Notes under the pieces: generated by a model | Database searches by the model: none | What the model saw: the letters and a program-made list of their open reading frames with translations, nothing else | What the model was told of the DNA's origin: nothing | Made by a program: the position numbers and the translations under genes | Shown here: positions 29,390-38,231 of the stretch, piece by piece | How the letters are laid out: the number at the start of each line of letters is the position of its first letter | Numbering within the stretch: position 1 is the first letter of the stretch | Assembly (NCBI GenBank): GCA_031275285.1 | Contig: JAISOY010000203.1 | Location: 1-64,000 of the forward strand | Reading direction: 5' to 3' | Length of the DNA: 64,000 bases | Source of the DNA: Bacteroidales bacterium | Lineage (GTDB): Bacteria > Bacteroidota > Bacteroidia > Bacteroidales > UBA4181

Positions 29390-30322
29390 ATGAAAAAATT
29401 TGTTCGTCACCTGGTCTACACCGTTTTTTTTATCGGGATTGTATCATGTTCATCTACAGTTACCACAGGAGAAGGTACCGGGTTATTGTGGCAGATATCC
29501 GGGAACGGATTGAAAAACCCATCTTATCTTTTTGGTACCCATCATCTGGTGCTTAAGCAATTTCTGGATAGTGTGCCAGGATTTTATCCTGCTTTTAATT
29601 CCGTATCCCAGTTAATTTCCGAAGTAGGTGCGGAACTGTCTCCAGAAATGATGAACAGCTTTCCGGATATGATGATGCCCGTCGATACCACATACAGGGA
29701 TCTGTTGGGAGATGAAGACCTCCGTATACTGGATTCTGTTTTATTGAAATATTTTAAAGTAACATCCGGTCAGATGTCCATGAAACCATCCATACTGAGT
29801 TATTCCATTATGATGATGTATTATTTCGAAGACCGGGATATTCCTAAAGATATCTTACAGAATGGCCTGGATGGCCATTTGACCAATGAAGCCTTATCAA
29901 AAGGATATCCTGTGGTTGCCCTGGAAAGTGCCGATAGTCAGTATCAGTTGCTATTCAAAGGGTCATTGACAGAACAGGCTCTTGAGTTGATGTGCACATT
30001 AAAATATCCGGCGCTGATGGAAGCTCAGGTAGAACTGGAACCCGCCTACCATAGGCAGGATCTGGATAAACTCTGGAAAATATACCAGGATCAGCTTGCA
30101 GAAATAGAGAAGATAGACATTGCTTGTCAGCCCACTCCCGAAGAAAAAGAAGAGGATGCCCTGGTAAAAGGCCGTAACCTGAAGTGGATGGAGAAAATAC
30201 CCGGTTTGATTACAGAGCAACCGTCGATCATCGTAGTAGGTGCACTCCATCTACCGGGAGAATACGGGTTGATCCATCAGCTCCGCGAAAAGGGATATAC
30301 CGTAAGGGTAGTGAAGAAATAA
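29390..30322 (+). CDS. TraB/GumN family lipoprotein
   Basis: A 310-residue exported lipoprotein (signal peptide, Cys20 in IVSC) of the TraB/GumN family, related to TIKI-type metalloproteases. Family features are LLWQISGNGLKNPSYLFGTHH near residues 29-49, with the conserved GT-H motif, and a C-terminal VVGALHLPGEYGLIHQLREKGY. A catalytic protease role in bacteria is suggested by homology to Tiki but not proven. It lies between two carbohydrate-enzyme genes, with heptanucleotide repeat arrays on both sides, and may be unrelated to glycan use. Confidence 0.88.
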   Translation: MKKFVRHLVYTVFFIGIVSCSSTVTTGEGTGLLWQISGNGLKNPSYLFGTHHLVLKQFLDSVPGFYPAFNSVSQLISEVGAELSPEMMNSFPDMMMPVDTTYRDLLGDEDLRILDSVLLKYFKVTSGQMSMKPSILSYSIMMMYYFEDRDIPKDILQNGLDGHLTNEALSKGYPVVALESADSQYQLLFKGSLTEQALELMCTLKYPALMEAQVELEPAYHRQDLDKLWKIYQDQLAEIEKIDIACQPTPEEKEEDALVKGRNLKWMEKIPGLITEQPSIIVVGALHLPGEYGLIHQLREKGYTVRVVKK

Positions 30323-30330
30323 TAGCGCAA

Positions 30331-30365
30331 TGGATAATGGAGAATGGAGAATTGAGAATGGAGAA
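30331..30365. repeat. Heptanucleotide array (TGGAGAA type)
   Basis: Five 7-bp units in a row: TGGATAA, TGGAGAA, TGGAGAA, TTGAGAA, TGGAGAA, beginning 8 bp after the TraB/GumN stop codon. A degenerate sixth unit may follow. Confidence 0.8.
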
Positions 30366-30385
30366 TGCTGACAAACATCTGAAAA

Positions 30386-30406
30386 CTTTGAACTTTGAAT
30401 CTTGAA
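30386..30406. repeat. Short heptanucleotide array (CTTTGAA type)
   Basis: Three 7-bp units, CTTTGAA, CTTTGAA and TCTTGAA, just upstream of the DUF1680 gene at 30418. Same period as the neighbouring array but a different unit. Confidence 0.65.
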
Positions 30407-30417
30407 TTTTTATAAGA

Positions 30418-32463
30418 ATGAAATATTTTAAAATTTTTATTGTCTCAGGGATTATTTTATTGAATGCCTGCTCCGGATCCTCGGAAACAGAAATTACCTG
30501 TGTTGACCGTCCGTCAACCGATGTTTCCAATACTCATTACACTGGGAACCGACCACCCCTGCAACCGCTTCATTTCATTAAACTTCCGGTAGGATCTGTT
30601 CAACCGGAGGGATGGCTAAAAGAATACCTGATACGCCAGCGGAATGGACTCACCGGACATCTGGGAGAGATCAGCGCGTGGTTGCAGAAAAAAGATAACG
30701 CATGGCTAAGTATCGACGGAAAAGGCCAATGGGGATGGGAAGAAGTTCCTTACTGGCTGAAAGGGTATGCCAATATGGGATACATACTGAATGATCCTGC
30801 CGTGATTGCAGAGTCCAGATTATGGATAGATGCTGCGTTGAACAGTCAGCGTCCGGACGGATATTTTGGTCCGTGGATCGAGAAAAACGGTAAGCCTGAC
30901 CTATGGGGGAATATGATTATGGTTTGGTGCCTGCAGTCTTATTATGAACATTCGGGTGATGAACGGGTGATCCCTTTCCTGACAAAATATTTCCAGTGGC
31001 AATCCGCATTGCCGGATGAAATGTTCCTGAAAGATTATTGGGAAAACAGCAGGGGAGGAGACAACCTGTACAGTATCTACTGGTTGTATAATATTACCGG
31101 CGACCAGTGGTTGCTCGACCTTGCCGAAAAGACCCACCGTAATACCGCCAACTGGCGTCAGGATACCAGCCTTCCCAACTGGCACAATGTTAACATTGCA
31201 CAATCATTTCGTGAACCTGCCACCTGGTGGATGCAAAGTAAAGATTCTTCTGACCTGAACGCCACATACAATGTTTTCCATTTGATCCGGCGTACTTTCG
31301 GGCAGGTTCCCGGGGGAATGTTCGGGGGGGATGAAAACAGCCGCATGGGATATATCGACCCCCGGCAGGGAGTGGAAACCTGCGGTATGGTCGAGCAGAT
31401 GGCGTCCAACGAATTATTGCTGCGTATTACAGGCGACCCGTTCTGGGCCGACCATTGTGAAGACGTCGCATTCAATACCTATCCGGCTGCAGTAATGCCT
31501 GATTTCAAATCCCTGCGTTATATCACTTCACCCAACATGGTGGTTAGCGACGGCAAGAACCACCATCCCGGGATCGATAACAGGGGCCCGTTCCTGATGA
31601 TGAATCCTTTCAGCAGCCGTTGCTGCCAGCATAATCATACGCAAGGATGGCCGTATTATGCCGAGAACCTTTGGGTAGCTACCCCGGATAACGGCCTGGC
31701 AGCAGTTCTTTTTTCCGCTTCTTCGGTAAAAGCAAAAATAGCCGATGGTACTGAAGTAACGATTACCGAGGAAACCAATTATCCATTTGAAGAACAGGTG
31801 CGTATGCAGGTGAGTTTACCAAAGAATATACATTTCCCATTATATATAAGGATACCTTCGTGGTGTAGAGATGCACAGATCAGCGTTAATGGAACGAAAC
31901 TGGGAAAAGACCTGAAGCCCGCAACCTATGCACGTATTCTTCGTGAGTGGAAGGATGGGGATAAGATCACTATTGATTTTCCTATGACAGTAACTGCCCG
32001 TCGATGGAAAGTAAACCAGAACAGTGTAAGCGTCAATCATGGACCACTCACTTATTCATTAAAAATCGATGAAAAATACATCCAGCATGACAGTAAAGCC
32101 TCAGCCATATGGGATTCTAAATGGCAGGAAGGAGCAGATCCGTCCAAATGGCCTTCATGGGAAATACAACCCGGCAGTGCATGGAATTATGCCCTGTATT
32201 TTGATATAAAGCATCCGAAAAATACGTTTTCTGTAACAAGGAAACCATGGCCTGCTGATAATTTTCCCTTTACATTAGAAAGTGTACCGATCGAGATCAA
32301 AGCAAAAGGACGAAAAATCCCTTCATGGGGGATCGATCAGTATGGCCTGTGCGCCGTATTGCCGGCTTATCCTGCGCATACATCCGGAGAAATGGAAGAG
32401 ATTACCTTAGTCCCTATGGGAGCGGCCAGACTGAGGATTTCATCATTTCCATCGGTACAATAA
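30418..32463 (+). CDS. DUF1680 (GH127-superfamily) lipoprotein, likely beta-L-arabinofuranosidase-like
   Basis: A 681-residue exported lipoprotein (lipobox Cys18, LNAC) of the DUF1680 superfamily, which includes beta-L-arabinofuranosidases of GH127 and GH146. An (alpha/alpha)6 barrel covers about 60-430 and beta domains follow. The zinc-thiolate site of GH127 appears conserved: Glu320-Thr-Cys322 and the Cys402-Cys403 pair, with the second cysteine pair embedded in SSRCCQHNHTQGWP; Glu306 in GGDE is a candidate acid/base. It is only distantly similar to the GH127 protein that follows 19 bp later, and closer to the one at 38232. Substrate is inferred, not shown. Confidence 0.82.
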   Translation: MKYFKIFIVSGIILLNACSGSSETEITCVDRPSTDVSNTHYTGNRPPLQPLHFIKLPVGSVQPEGWLKEYLIRQRNGLTGHLGEISAWLQKKDNAWLSIDGKGQWGWEEVPYWLKGYANMGYILNDPAVIAESRLWIDAALNSQRPDGYFGPWIEKNGKPDLWGNMIMVWCLQSYYEHSGDERVIPFLTKYFQWQSALPDEMFLKDYWENSRGGDNLYSIYWLYNITGDQWLLDLAEKTHRNTANWRQDTSLPNWHNVNIAQSFREPATWWMQSKDSSDLNATYNVFHLIRRTFGQVPGGMFGGDENSRMGYIDPRQGVETCGMVEQMASNELLLRITGDPFWADHCEDVAFNTYPAAVMPDFKSLRYITSPNMVVSDGKNHHPGIDNRGPFLMMNPFSSRCCQHNHTQGWPYYAENLWVATPDNGLAAVLFSASSVKAKIADGTEVTITEETNYPFEEQVRMQVSLPKNIHFPLYIRIPSWCRDAQISVNGTKLGKDLKPATYARILREWKDGDKITIDFPMTVTARRWKVNQNSVSVNHGPLTYSLKIDEKYIQHDSKASAIWDSKWQEGADPSKWPSWEIQPGSAWNYALYFDIKHPKNTFSVTRKPWPADNFPFTLESVPIEIKAKGRKIPSWGIDQYGLCAVLPAYPAHTSGEMEEITLVPMGAARLRISSFPSVQ

Positions 32464-32482
32464 TGTTTAAATTTAAAAGATA

Positions 32483-34909
32483 ATGAATCTATCCGGTAAG
32501 TACTACACAAGTATATTTCTGCTTTGCTTTTTTATGGTTTTTGTCGCTTGCAGTAAGCGTTCACAAGGAGATTATCCGTACAAGGATGTTAAGTTTACTC
32601 AGGTACATCTTCATGATCATTTCTGGGCGCCAAGGATAGAAACGTCCAGAATGGTAACGGTACCTTATGCATTCAGGAAATGTGAAGAAACCGGTCGGAT
32701 CGATAATTTCGCTGTTGCGGGCGGACTGAAAGAAGGCCGGTTTCGTGGGGCATATCCTTTTGATGATTCCGATGTCTTTAAGATCATGGAAGGCGCTTCC
32801 TTTCTGTTGGCCGTACAAAAGGACGAAAAACTGGATGCCTATCTGGATAGTCTGATATTCCTGATTGGAAAAGCTCAGGAACCTGACGGTTATCTCTATA
32901 CGAACAGGACCATCAATGATCCGCCCCACAGGTGGATTGGAAAAAACCGTTGGGAAAACGAGTGGGACAACAGTCATGAAACTTATAATGCCGGACATAT
33001 GTATGAAGCAGCAGTCGCGCATTATTTAGCAACAGGAAAAAGAAATTTTCTGGATATTGCCATTAAGAATGCCGATCTGATGTGTGCCACCTTTAATCCG
33101 GACGGTCTGTGCATTGCTCCCGGCCATCAGGTCATTGAAATGGGGTTGGTAAAATTATACCGGGTGACCGGGGAACGGAAATACCTGGATTTATCACATT
33201 ATTTCCTCGAATCCCGGGGGAAGAATACCCGGTTTGACAAAAACTCATCCGATATGTTCCGTAACGGGCAATACTGGCAGGATCATCTGCCGGTAACACA
33301 ACAAACCGAAGCAGTGGGGCATGCCGTCAGGGGAACTTACCTGTATTCGGCCATGGCTGATATTGCCGCGTTGATGAATGATCAGGCATACCTGGATGCG
33401 GCGGATTCGGTATGGACAAATATTGTCGGGAAAAAGATGTATATCACGGGAGGTATCGGGTCTACATCGCATGGAGAAGCATTCGGGAAAAATTACGAAT
33501 TGCCCAATGCCAGCGCTTATTGTGAGACCTGTGCCGCTATCGGGAATTGCATGTTCAACCACCGTATGTTTATGTTGCATGGTGATGCAAAGTACATGGA
33601 TGTACTGGAACGTTCCCTGTACAATGGTGTTCTTTCCGGGATCAGCCTTTCAGGTAACCGGTTCTTCTATCCCAATCCGCTGGAAGTCCACCAGGGAGGA
33701 CAGGAACGCAGTGAATGGTTCGATTGTTCCTGCTGTCCGTCCAATCTGGCCCGTTTCATACCATCCGTTCCCGGTTACATGTACGCCACGGATAATCATT
33801 CGGTCTATGTGAACCTGTTTGCTGAAAGTACGGCTGATATACCCTATCAGGGTAAAAGTATACATGTGGAACAAAAGACCGCCTATCCCTGGAAAGGAGG
33901 GGTTTCGTTGGTTATTGATCCGCAAAAAGCAAATTTTGATCTGAAAATACGTATTCCGGGATGGTCTGCTAATGAGGTTGCTCCATCTGATTTATATGTT
34001 TTTGCCAATCATTCGGATAAAGACATGCAGGTAAAACTCAATGGGAAGGATTATCAATATCAAGTTGAAAAAGGATATGCGATCATTAAAAATAAATGGA
34101 AAAAAGGCGATCAGGTGGAGATTTCTATTCCGATGGAAGCAAGGATGGTTAAGGCACATCCCCTTGTGGAAGCGGATAAGGGAAGGTTATCTGTTGAATA
34201 CGGTCCTATAGTATACTGTGCAGAGTTTGCCGATAACAACAGGGCGGTCAGTGATTATTCCATTACAGCGGGTACCGGATTTATTCCTGTTTTCGAACCG
34301 GAACTGATGGGTGGAACGAATGTTTTAAAAGGAAAATCAACGGTTTATTCGGTTGACGATAGAACAAAAGAATTTCTTAGTGTCGAAGAAGACCTGGTAC
34401 TCGTCCCTTACCATTTGCGTTCCCATCGCGGAACAGGCGAGATGCTTGTCTGGATGCCGGAAGATCCGGAAATTTTGAAGAAAAAATCTCTTGCTGCATA
34501 TAGAACTGTGGATATGGTAACGGTCGGCAGCGAACAATCGGAAAAAGCGCATAATATGCAGGGGTTCAAAACCAATACAGGAGGGTCTGCGGCTGGTTGG
34601 CGGGATGCATCTGATGGCGGCTGGTTTTCCTATGACCTGAAAGTTGTTCAGGGAGAGCCGTTGGAACTGGTGCTGACCTATCTCAGCAGGGATGGAGGAA
34701 ACCGGTATTTCGAGATCTTTGCCAATGACAGAAAAATAGGTGAACAAAAACTACGTGCCGAAACATTCACTGAGATGATCGAACGTAATTATCCTATTCC
34801 GGCTGACGTAATTAAGGGTAAAGAAAAAGTAACCATTAAGCTGAAATCCGTTCCGGGCAATATTGCTGGTGGCATATTCGGATGTAAGATACAGCGTGTA
34901 AATATATAA
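32483..34909 (+). CDS. GH127 beta-L-arabinofuranosidase lipoprotein
   Basis: An 808-residue lipoprotein (lipobox Cys23, FVAC). The catalytic region matches GH127: by alignment with HypBA1 of Bifidobacterium longum (acid/base Glu322; zinc ligands Glu338, Cys340, Cys417, Cys418; Cys417 nucleophile), the equivalent residues here are Glu332, Glu348, Cys350, Cys417 and Cys418 in the segments GEAFGKNYELPN, YCETCAAIG and DCSCCPSN. HypBA1 removes beta-L-arabinofuranose from plant glycoproteins. A beta domain follows (about 430-640), and residues 665-805 form an extra C-terminal beta domain of the DUF6805 type. It lies 19 bp after another DUF1680 gene. Confidence 0.92.
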   Translation: MNLSGKYYTSIFLLCFFMVFVACSKRSQGDYPYKDVKFTQVHLHDHFWAPRIETSRMVTVPYAFRKCEETGRIDNFAVAGGLKEGRFRGAYPFDDSDVFKIMEGASFLLAVQKDEKLDAYLDSLIFLIGKAQEPDGYLYTNRTINDPPHRWIGKNRWENEWDNSHETYNAGHMYEAAVAHYLATGKRNFLDIAIKNADLMCATFNPDGLCIAPGHQVIEMGLVKLYRVTGERKYLDLSHYFLESRGKNTRFDKNSSDMFRNGQYWQDHLPVTQQTEAVGHAVRGTYLYSAMADIAALMNDQAYLDAADSVWTNIVGKKMYITGGIGSTSHGEAFGKNYELPNASAYCETCAAIGNCMFNHRMFMLHGDAKYMDVLERSLYNGVLSGISLSGNRFFYPNPLEVHQGGQERSEWFDCSCCPSNLARFIPSVPGYMYATDNHSVYVNLFAESTADIPYQGKSIHVEQKTAYPWKGGVSLVIDPQKANFDLKIRIPGWSANEVAPSDLYVFANHSDKDMQVKLNGKDYQYQVEKGYAIIKNKWKKGDQVEISIPMEARMVKAHPLVEADKGRLSVEYGPIVYCAEFADNNRAVSDYSITAGTGFIPVFEPELMGGTNVLKGKSTVYSVDDRTKEFLSVEEDLVLVPYHLRSHRGTGEMLVWMPEDPEILKKKSLAAYRTVDMVTVGSEQSEKAHNMQGFKTNTGGSAAGWRDASDGGWFSYDLKVVQGEPLELVLTYLSRDGGNRYFEIFANDRKIGEQKLRAETFTEMIERNYPIPADVIKGKEKVTIKLKSVPGNIAGGIFGCKIQRVNI

Positions 34910-35212
34910 GTAAGGTCCGGCGGTTTGGGCTTTTGAACATTTATCACTTTTTATTGTTGATACGGCATTGGGGGTTAAGTTTAAAGAGATATATTTGTAT
35001 GGATAAACTTTTTCCGATATCCACACTTAGGTATCATGCAAGGGAGAGTGCCGGTATTCCTGTTTACAAAAGAGAGCATGTTGTATATAAATTATTGAAT
35101 AGTGAGTGCCTGTTGATCTGATAGTATTTGCTTTTTTAAATCCGGTTTATTGTTGGCCGTATTTTGCTGATGATCAGTGTTCGTTTTTCGTACTTCTTAC
35201 CGATGAAAATAT
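34910..35212. other. Intergenic stretch, nothing recognised
   Basis: No gene, hairpin or clear promoter is supported here. A 40-codon frame from ATG at 34999 ends at 35119-35121 but has no features that support it. Confidence 0.5.
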
Positions 35213-36259
35213 ATGAAAATGAAAAGAATATTTTTGGTGCTATTGGTAACATGCTTATTAGTTGGTTGCAGTGATGATGACAAGAAAGATATTATTGTAC
35301 AGGATGAGCGCCAACTAACGCAGAAAGCCTATGCAGACCAAACTTCAGGAAGTAGTGATGTAACCTTTACAACTACAGGTGCATGGGGTTGGTTTGTTAC
35401 ACAAGCCAATGTAGAAGACCCGAACTGGGTATCTATCACACCTGACCGGGGTTGGGCTGATGCCGGTACACATACCATCAGTATTGTTCTTGATAAAAAC
35501 TATACCGGGGTAAAGCGGACGGCATTACTCACTATTACCTGCAATGATCACTCGATTATAATCACGATCGACCAGGATGCTGTGACACAAACGGGTGAAA
35601 TTCCCAAGCCGATAACGGATTTAACATTGGATAAAAAGGCTTTGGTACTCACCGTAGGCGAGAGTGAAACGCTTACGGCAATAATTGATGGCACTGATAA
35701 AAGCGTTTTATGGCTCAGCAATAATCCGGATGTTGCCACTGTCGACGCAAATGGTAAAGTAACAGCTATAGCGAAAGGAACAGCACAAATTAAAGCAACG
35801 TCTAACGAAGACTATTCTAAAACGGATATTTGCAGTGTAATCGTTAATGGTCCTATACAAGGGACATTGACATTTGACGGATTTACCTATAACTATGAAT
35901 CGATGCAGGTTAAATGTGGCAAGGCCACATTAGGACCGGGTTATTATATTCAATATACAGCTTTTACAACAAGTTCAAAATATTTCACCTTCTCAGTATA
36001 CTATGATAACAAGAAGACTTTTCCTGAATCGGGAGTATATACAGTGTCCTTTGGTCAGATGACAAATAACATAGTTTATGACACCGGAATTGCAGCGCCG
36101 GGGTTATACGTCTCATTACTTAGTGAGACACAAATATCTGTGGAATCGAGTGCTGGTACAATACGTATTTCATGTAACGGAAGAACTGGATTTGACAATC
36201 TTATTAATTTTAGCTATGCCGGAACATATGATCTTGTTATTGAACCGGGGATGAAGTGA
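35213..36259 (+). CDS. BACON/Ig-like domain surface lipoprotein
   Basis: A 348-residue lipoprotein (lipobox Cys19, LVGC). The residues after Cys19, SDDDKKD, match the acidic export signal that sends Bacteroidota lipoproteins to the cell surface. A BACON-type domain spans about 35-125 (NWVSITPDRGWAD near 71), a bacterial Ig-like Big_2 domain about 134-212 (LDKKALVLTVGESETLTA), and a C-terminal beta domain of unknown type about 215-348. There is no catalytic motif. BACON domains are often carbohydrate- or mucin-binding modules, so a surface glycan-binding role is plausible in this island, but not shown. Confidence 0.82.
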   Translation: MKMKRIFLVLLVTCLLVGCSDDDKKDIIVQDERQLTQKAYADQTSGSSDVTFTTTGAWGWFVTQANVEDPNWVSITPDRGWADAGTHTISIVLDKNYTGVKRTALLTITCNDHSIIITIDQDAVTQTGEIPKPITDLTLDKKALVLTVGESETLTAIIDGTDKSVLWLSNNPDVATVDANGKVTAIAKGTAQIKATSNEDYSKTDICSVIVNGPIQGTLTFDGFTYNYESMQVKCGKATLGPGYYIQYTAFTTSSKYFTFSVYYDNKKTFPESGVYTVSFGQMTNNIVYDTGIAAPGLYVSLLSETQISVESSAGTIRISCNGRTGFDNLINFSYAGTYDLVIEPGMK

Positions 36260-36360
36260 AAAATAGTTATTTTTAATGATTTTTACGGAAATGTGAAAAA
36301 TCAAGAGATAATGAAATGTTGCACGTGCCCTTGTCGGGTTTTATTATTCCATATATTAAA

Positions 36361-38172
36361 ATGAAAAATATAAAATTTATTTATTATTTATTGTTTCTTC
36401 TTTTACTGGCTGCTTGTCAAAATAAAAAAATGGAAATAGCTTACGATATCCCGGTTGAAGATTTCCGGGGGCGTGATCCCTTTGTTTTTCCTGATAAAGA
36501 GAGTGGGCTGTATTATATACATTTGAATACCCATCCGACCATTACGGTATATGAAAGTAAGGACCTGAAATATTGGCGTAAGGCCGGAGTATCGTTTTCT
36601 CCATCCGAAGACTTCTGGGGTAAGAAAGATTTCTGGGCGCCTGATCTTTGTTATTACAATGGCCGTTATTACCTGCTGGTAACTTTCAGTGACGAACAAT
36701 CAAGGCGCGGAACAGCCATATTGGTATCCGATCATCCGCAAGGACCATTTGAACCGTTGATCAATGAACCCATTACACCCAAAGAGCACACCTGTCTGGA
36801 TGCTACTTTGTACATAGATGAGCAGCAGGATCCATGGTTGTTGTATTGTCGTGAGTGGATAGAGGTAACAGACGGGCAAGTAGTGGCGCAGAAATTATCG
36901 GCAGATTTGAAAACAAGGATCGGGGAACCGGTCATTCTTTTTACAGCATCACAGGCTGCATGGACGGGCACGGTTTCCGGATTCGGGATCGAAGCCGGTT
37001 ATGTGACTGATGGCGCTTTTGCTTTTAAAACAAAAGAAGGAAAACTGTGGATGTTATGGTCCAGTTTTACCAAGGACGGGGCTTATGCTGTTGCCCTGGC
37101 CCGTTCTGAAACAGGTCGGATCACCGGTCCATGGACATTGGATGAATCCTCGTTGAATAAAGATGACGGCGGACATGCCATGATCTTCACGGATTTTGAG
37201 GGAAAACAGAAAATATCCTATCATTCGCCCAATAGTGGGGCTACCACGGTAACCATCCGTGATTTTAGACTGACGGATAAGGGAATATCACTTCGTTTCA
37301 GGGTAGAAGCAAGGGAAAAAATACCTTTCGGCGACCCATTCATCCTGTTACATGAAGGGACATACTATGCTTATGGAACGCTGGCTGCTGACGGTATTGC
37401 AGTGTATACATCGAATGATCTGATGGAATGGGAACCCGTTGAAAAACTGGCACTGCATAAGGATGATGTCTGGGGAGGAAAGTGGTTCTGGGCGCCTGAA
37501 GTATACGATGTGAACGGGAAATTTTATATGTATTTTTCGGCAAACGAACATATTTGCGCGGCTACTGCCGATCATCCGCTCGGACCTTTTACACAGGCAG
37601 TTAAAAGACCAATGATCGAAAATGAAAAATGTATCGACAATTCTCTTTTCATCGATGACGATGGTAAGCCTTACCTGTTTTTCGATCGTTTCAATGATGG
37701 ATTGAACATCTGGGTGGCGGAGCTGACGGATGATCTCCTGGAGATCAAACCGGAAACCATGCATCCATGTATCCACGTTTCACAGGAATGGGAAACAGTC
37801 TGGCCGCGTGTGAATGAAGGCTGTTTTGTGTTGAAACACAAAGGGAAATATTATATGACTTATTCTGCTAATAGTTATGAAAGCCAGTATTATGGAATCG
37901 GTTATGCCGTAGCTGACAAAGTAACCGGCCCGTGGGAAAAATATGAGGGTAATCCTATTCTGCAAAAGGCAAACGGGTTATTTGGGATCGGCCATAGCGC
38001 CATGTTCACAGATAAAGATGGAGATCTGCGGATCACTTTCCATGCACATAACAACGATACCCAGATACATCCGCGGAAAATGTATATTGCGGACGTGAAA
38101 TTCGGGAATGAACCTATTCCTGTAATGAGGATCGAAAACATCATTACACCTGTAAAACAGATAACAGAATAA
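36361..38172 (+). CDS. Tandem GH43 double-domain lipoprotein
   Basis: A 603-residue lipoprotein (MKNIKF start, lipobox Cys19, LAAC). ATG at 36361 is chosen over the upstream ATG at 36316 because it gives a clean signal peptide. Two five-bladed propellers of the GH43/GH117 clan are fused. In the second (about 318-600) the GH43 triad is complete: Asp325 (FGDPF), Asp426 (CIDNSLF) and Glu486 (VNEGC). In the first (about 28-315) Asp39 (RDPF) and Asp147 (CLDATLY) are present but the acid position holds Asp217 (TDGAF) instead of Glu. GH43 enzymes are mostly arabinofuranosidases, xylosidases and galactosidases. It lies between BACON and DUF1680 genes in the same direction. Confidence 0.88.
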   Translation: MKNIKFIYYLLFLLLLAACQNKKMEIAYDIPVEDFRGRDPFVFPDKESGLYYIHLNTHPTITVYESKDLKYWRKAGVSFSPSEDFWGKKDFWAPDLCYYNGRYYLLVTFSDEQSRRGTAILVSDHPQGPFEPLINEPITPKEHTCLDATLYIDEQQDPWLLYCREWIEVTDGQVVAQKLSADLKTRIGEPVILFTASQAAWTGTVSGFGIEAGYVTDGAFAFKTKEGKLWMLWSSFTKDGAYAVALARSETGRITGPWTLDESSLNKDDGGHAMIFTDFEGKQKISYHSPNSGATTVTIRDFRLTDKGISLRFRVEAREKIPFGDPFILLHEGTYYAYGTLAADGIAVYTSNDLMEWEPVEKLALHKDDVWGGKWFWAPEVYDVNGKFYMYFSANEHICAATADHPLGPFTQAVKRPMIENEKCIDNSLFIDDDGKPYLFFDRFNDGLNIWVAELTDDLLEIKPETMHPCIHVSQEWETVWPRVNEGCFVLKHKGKYYMTYSANSYESQYYGIGYAVADKVTGPWEKYEGNPILQKANGLFGIGHSAMFTDKDGDLRITFHAHNNDTQIHPRKMYIADVKFGNEPIPVMRIENIITPVKQITE

Positions 38173-38231
38173 TCAGATAGATAATATCAATAAGTTAATA
38201 TCATATTTAATAAATCTAATCAATTCGATCA

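Noticed and set aside
34933-35121. A 62-residue plus-strand frame between the GH127 and BACON genes
   Set aside because: No promoter, no recognisable motif and no signal of selection; too little to call a gene.
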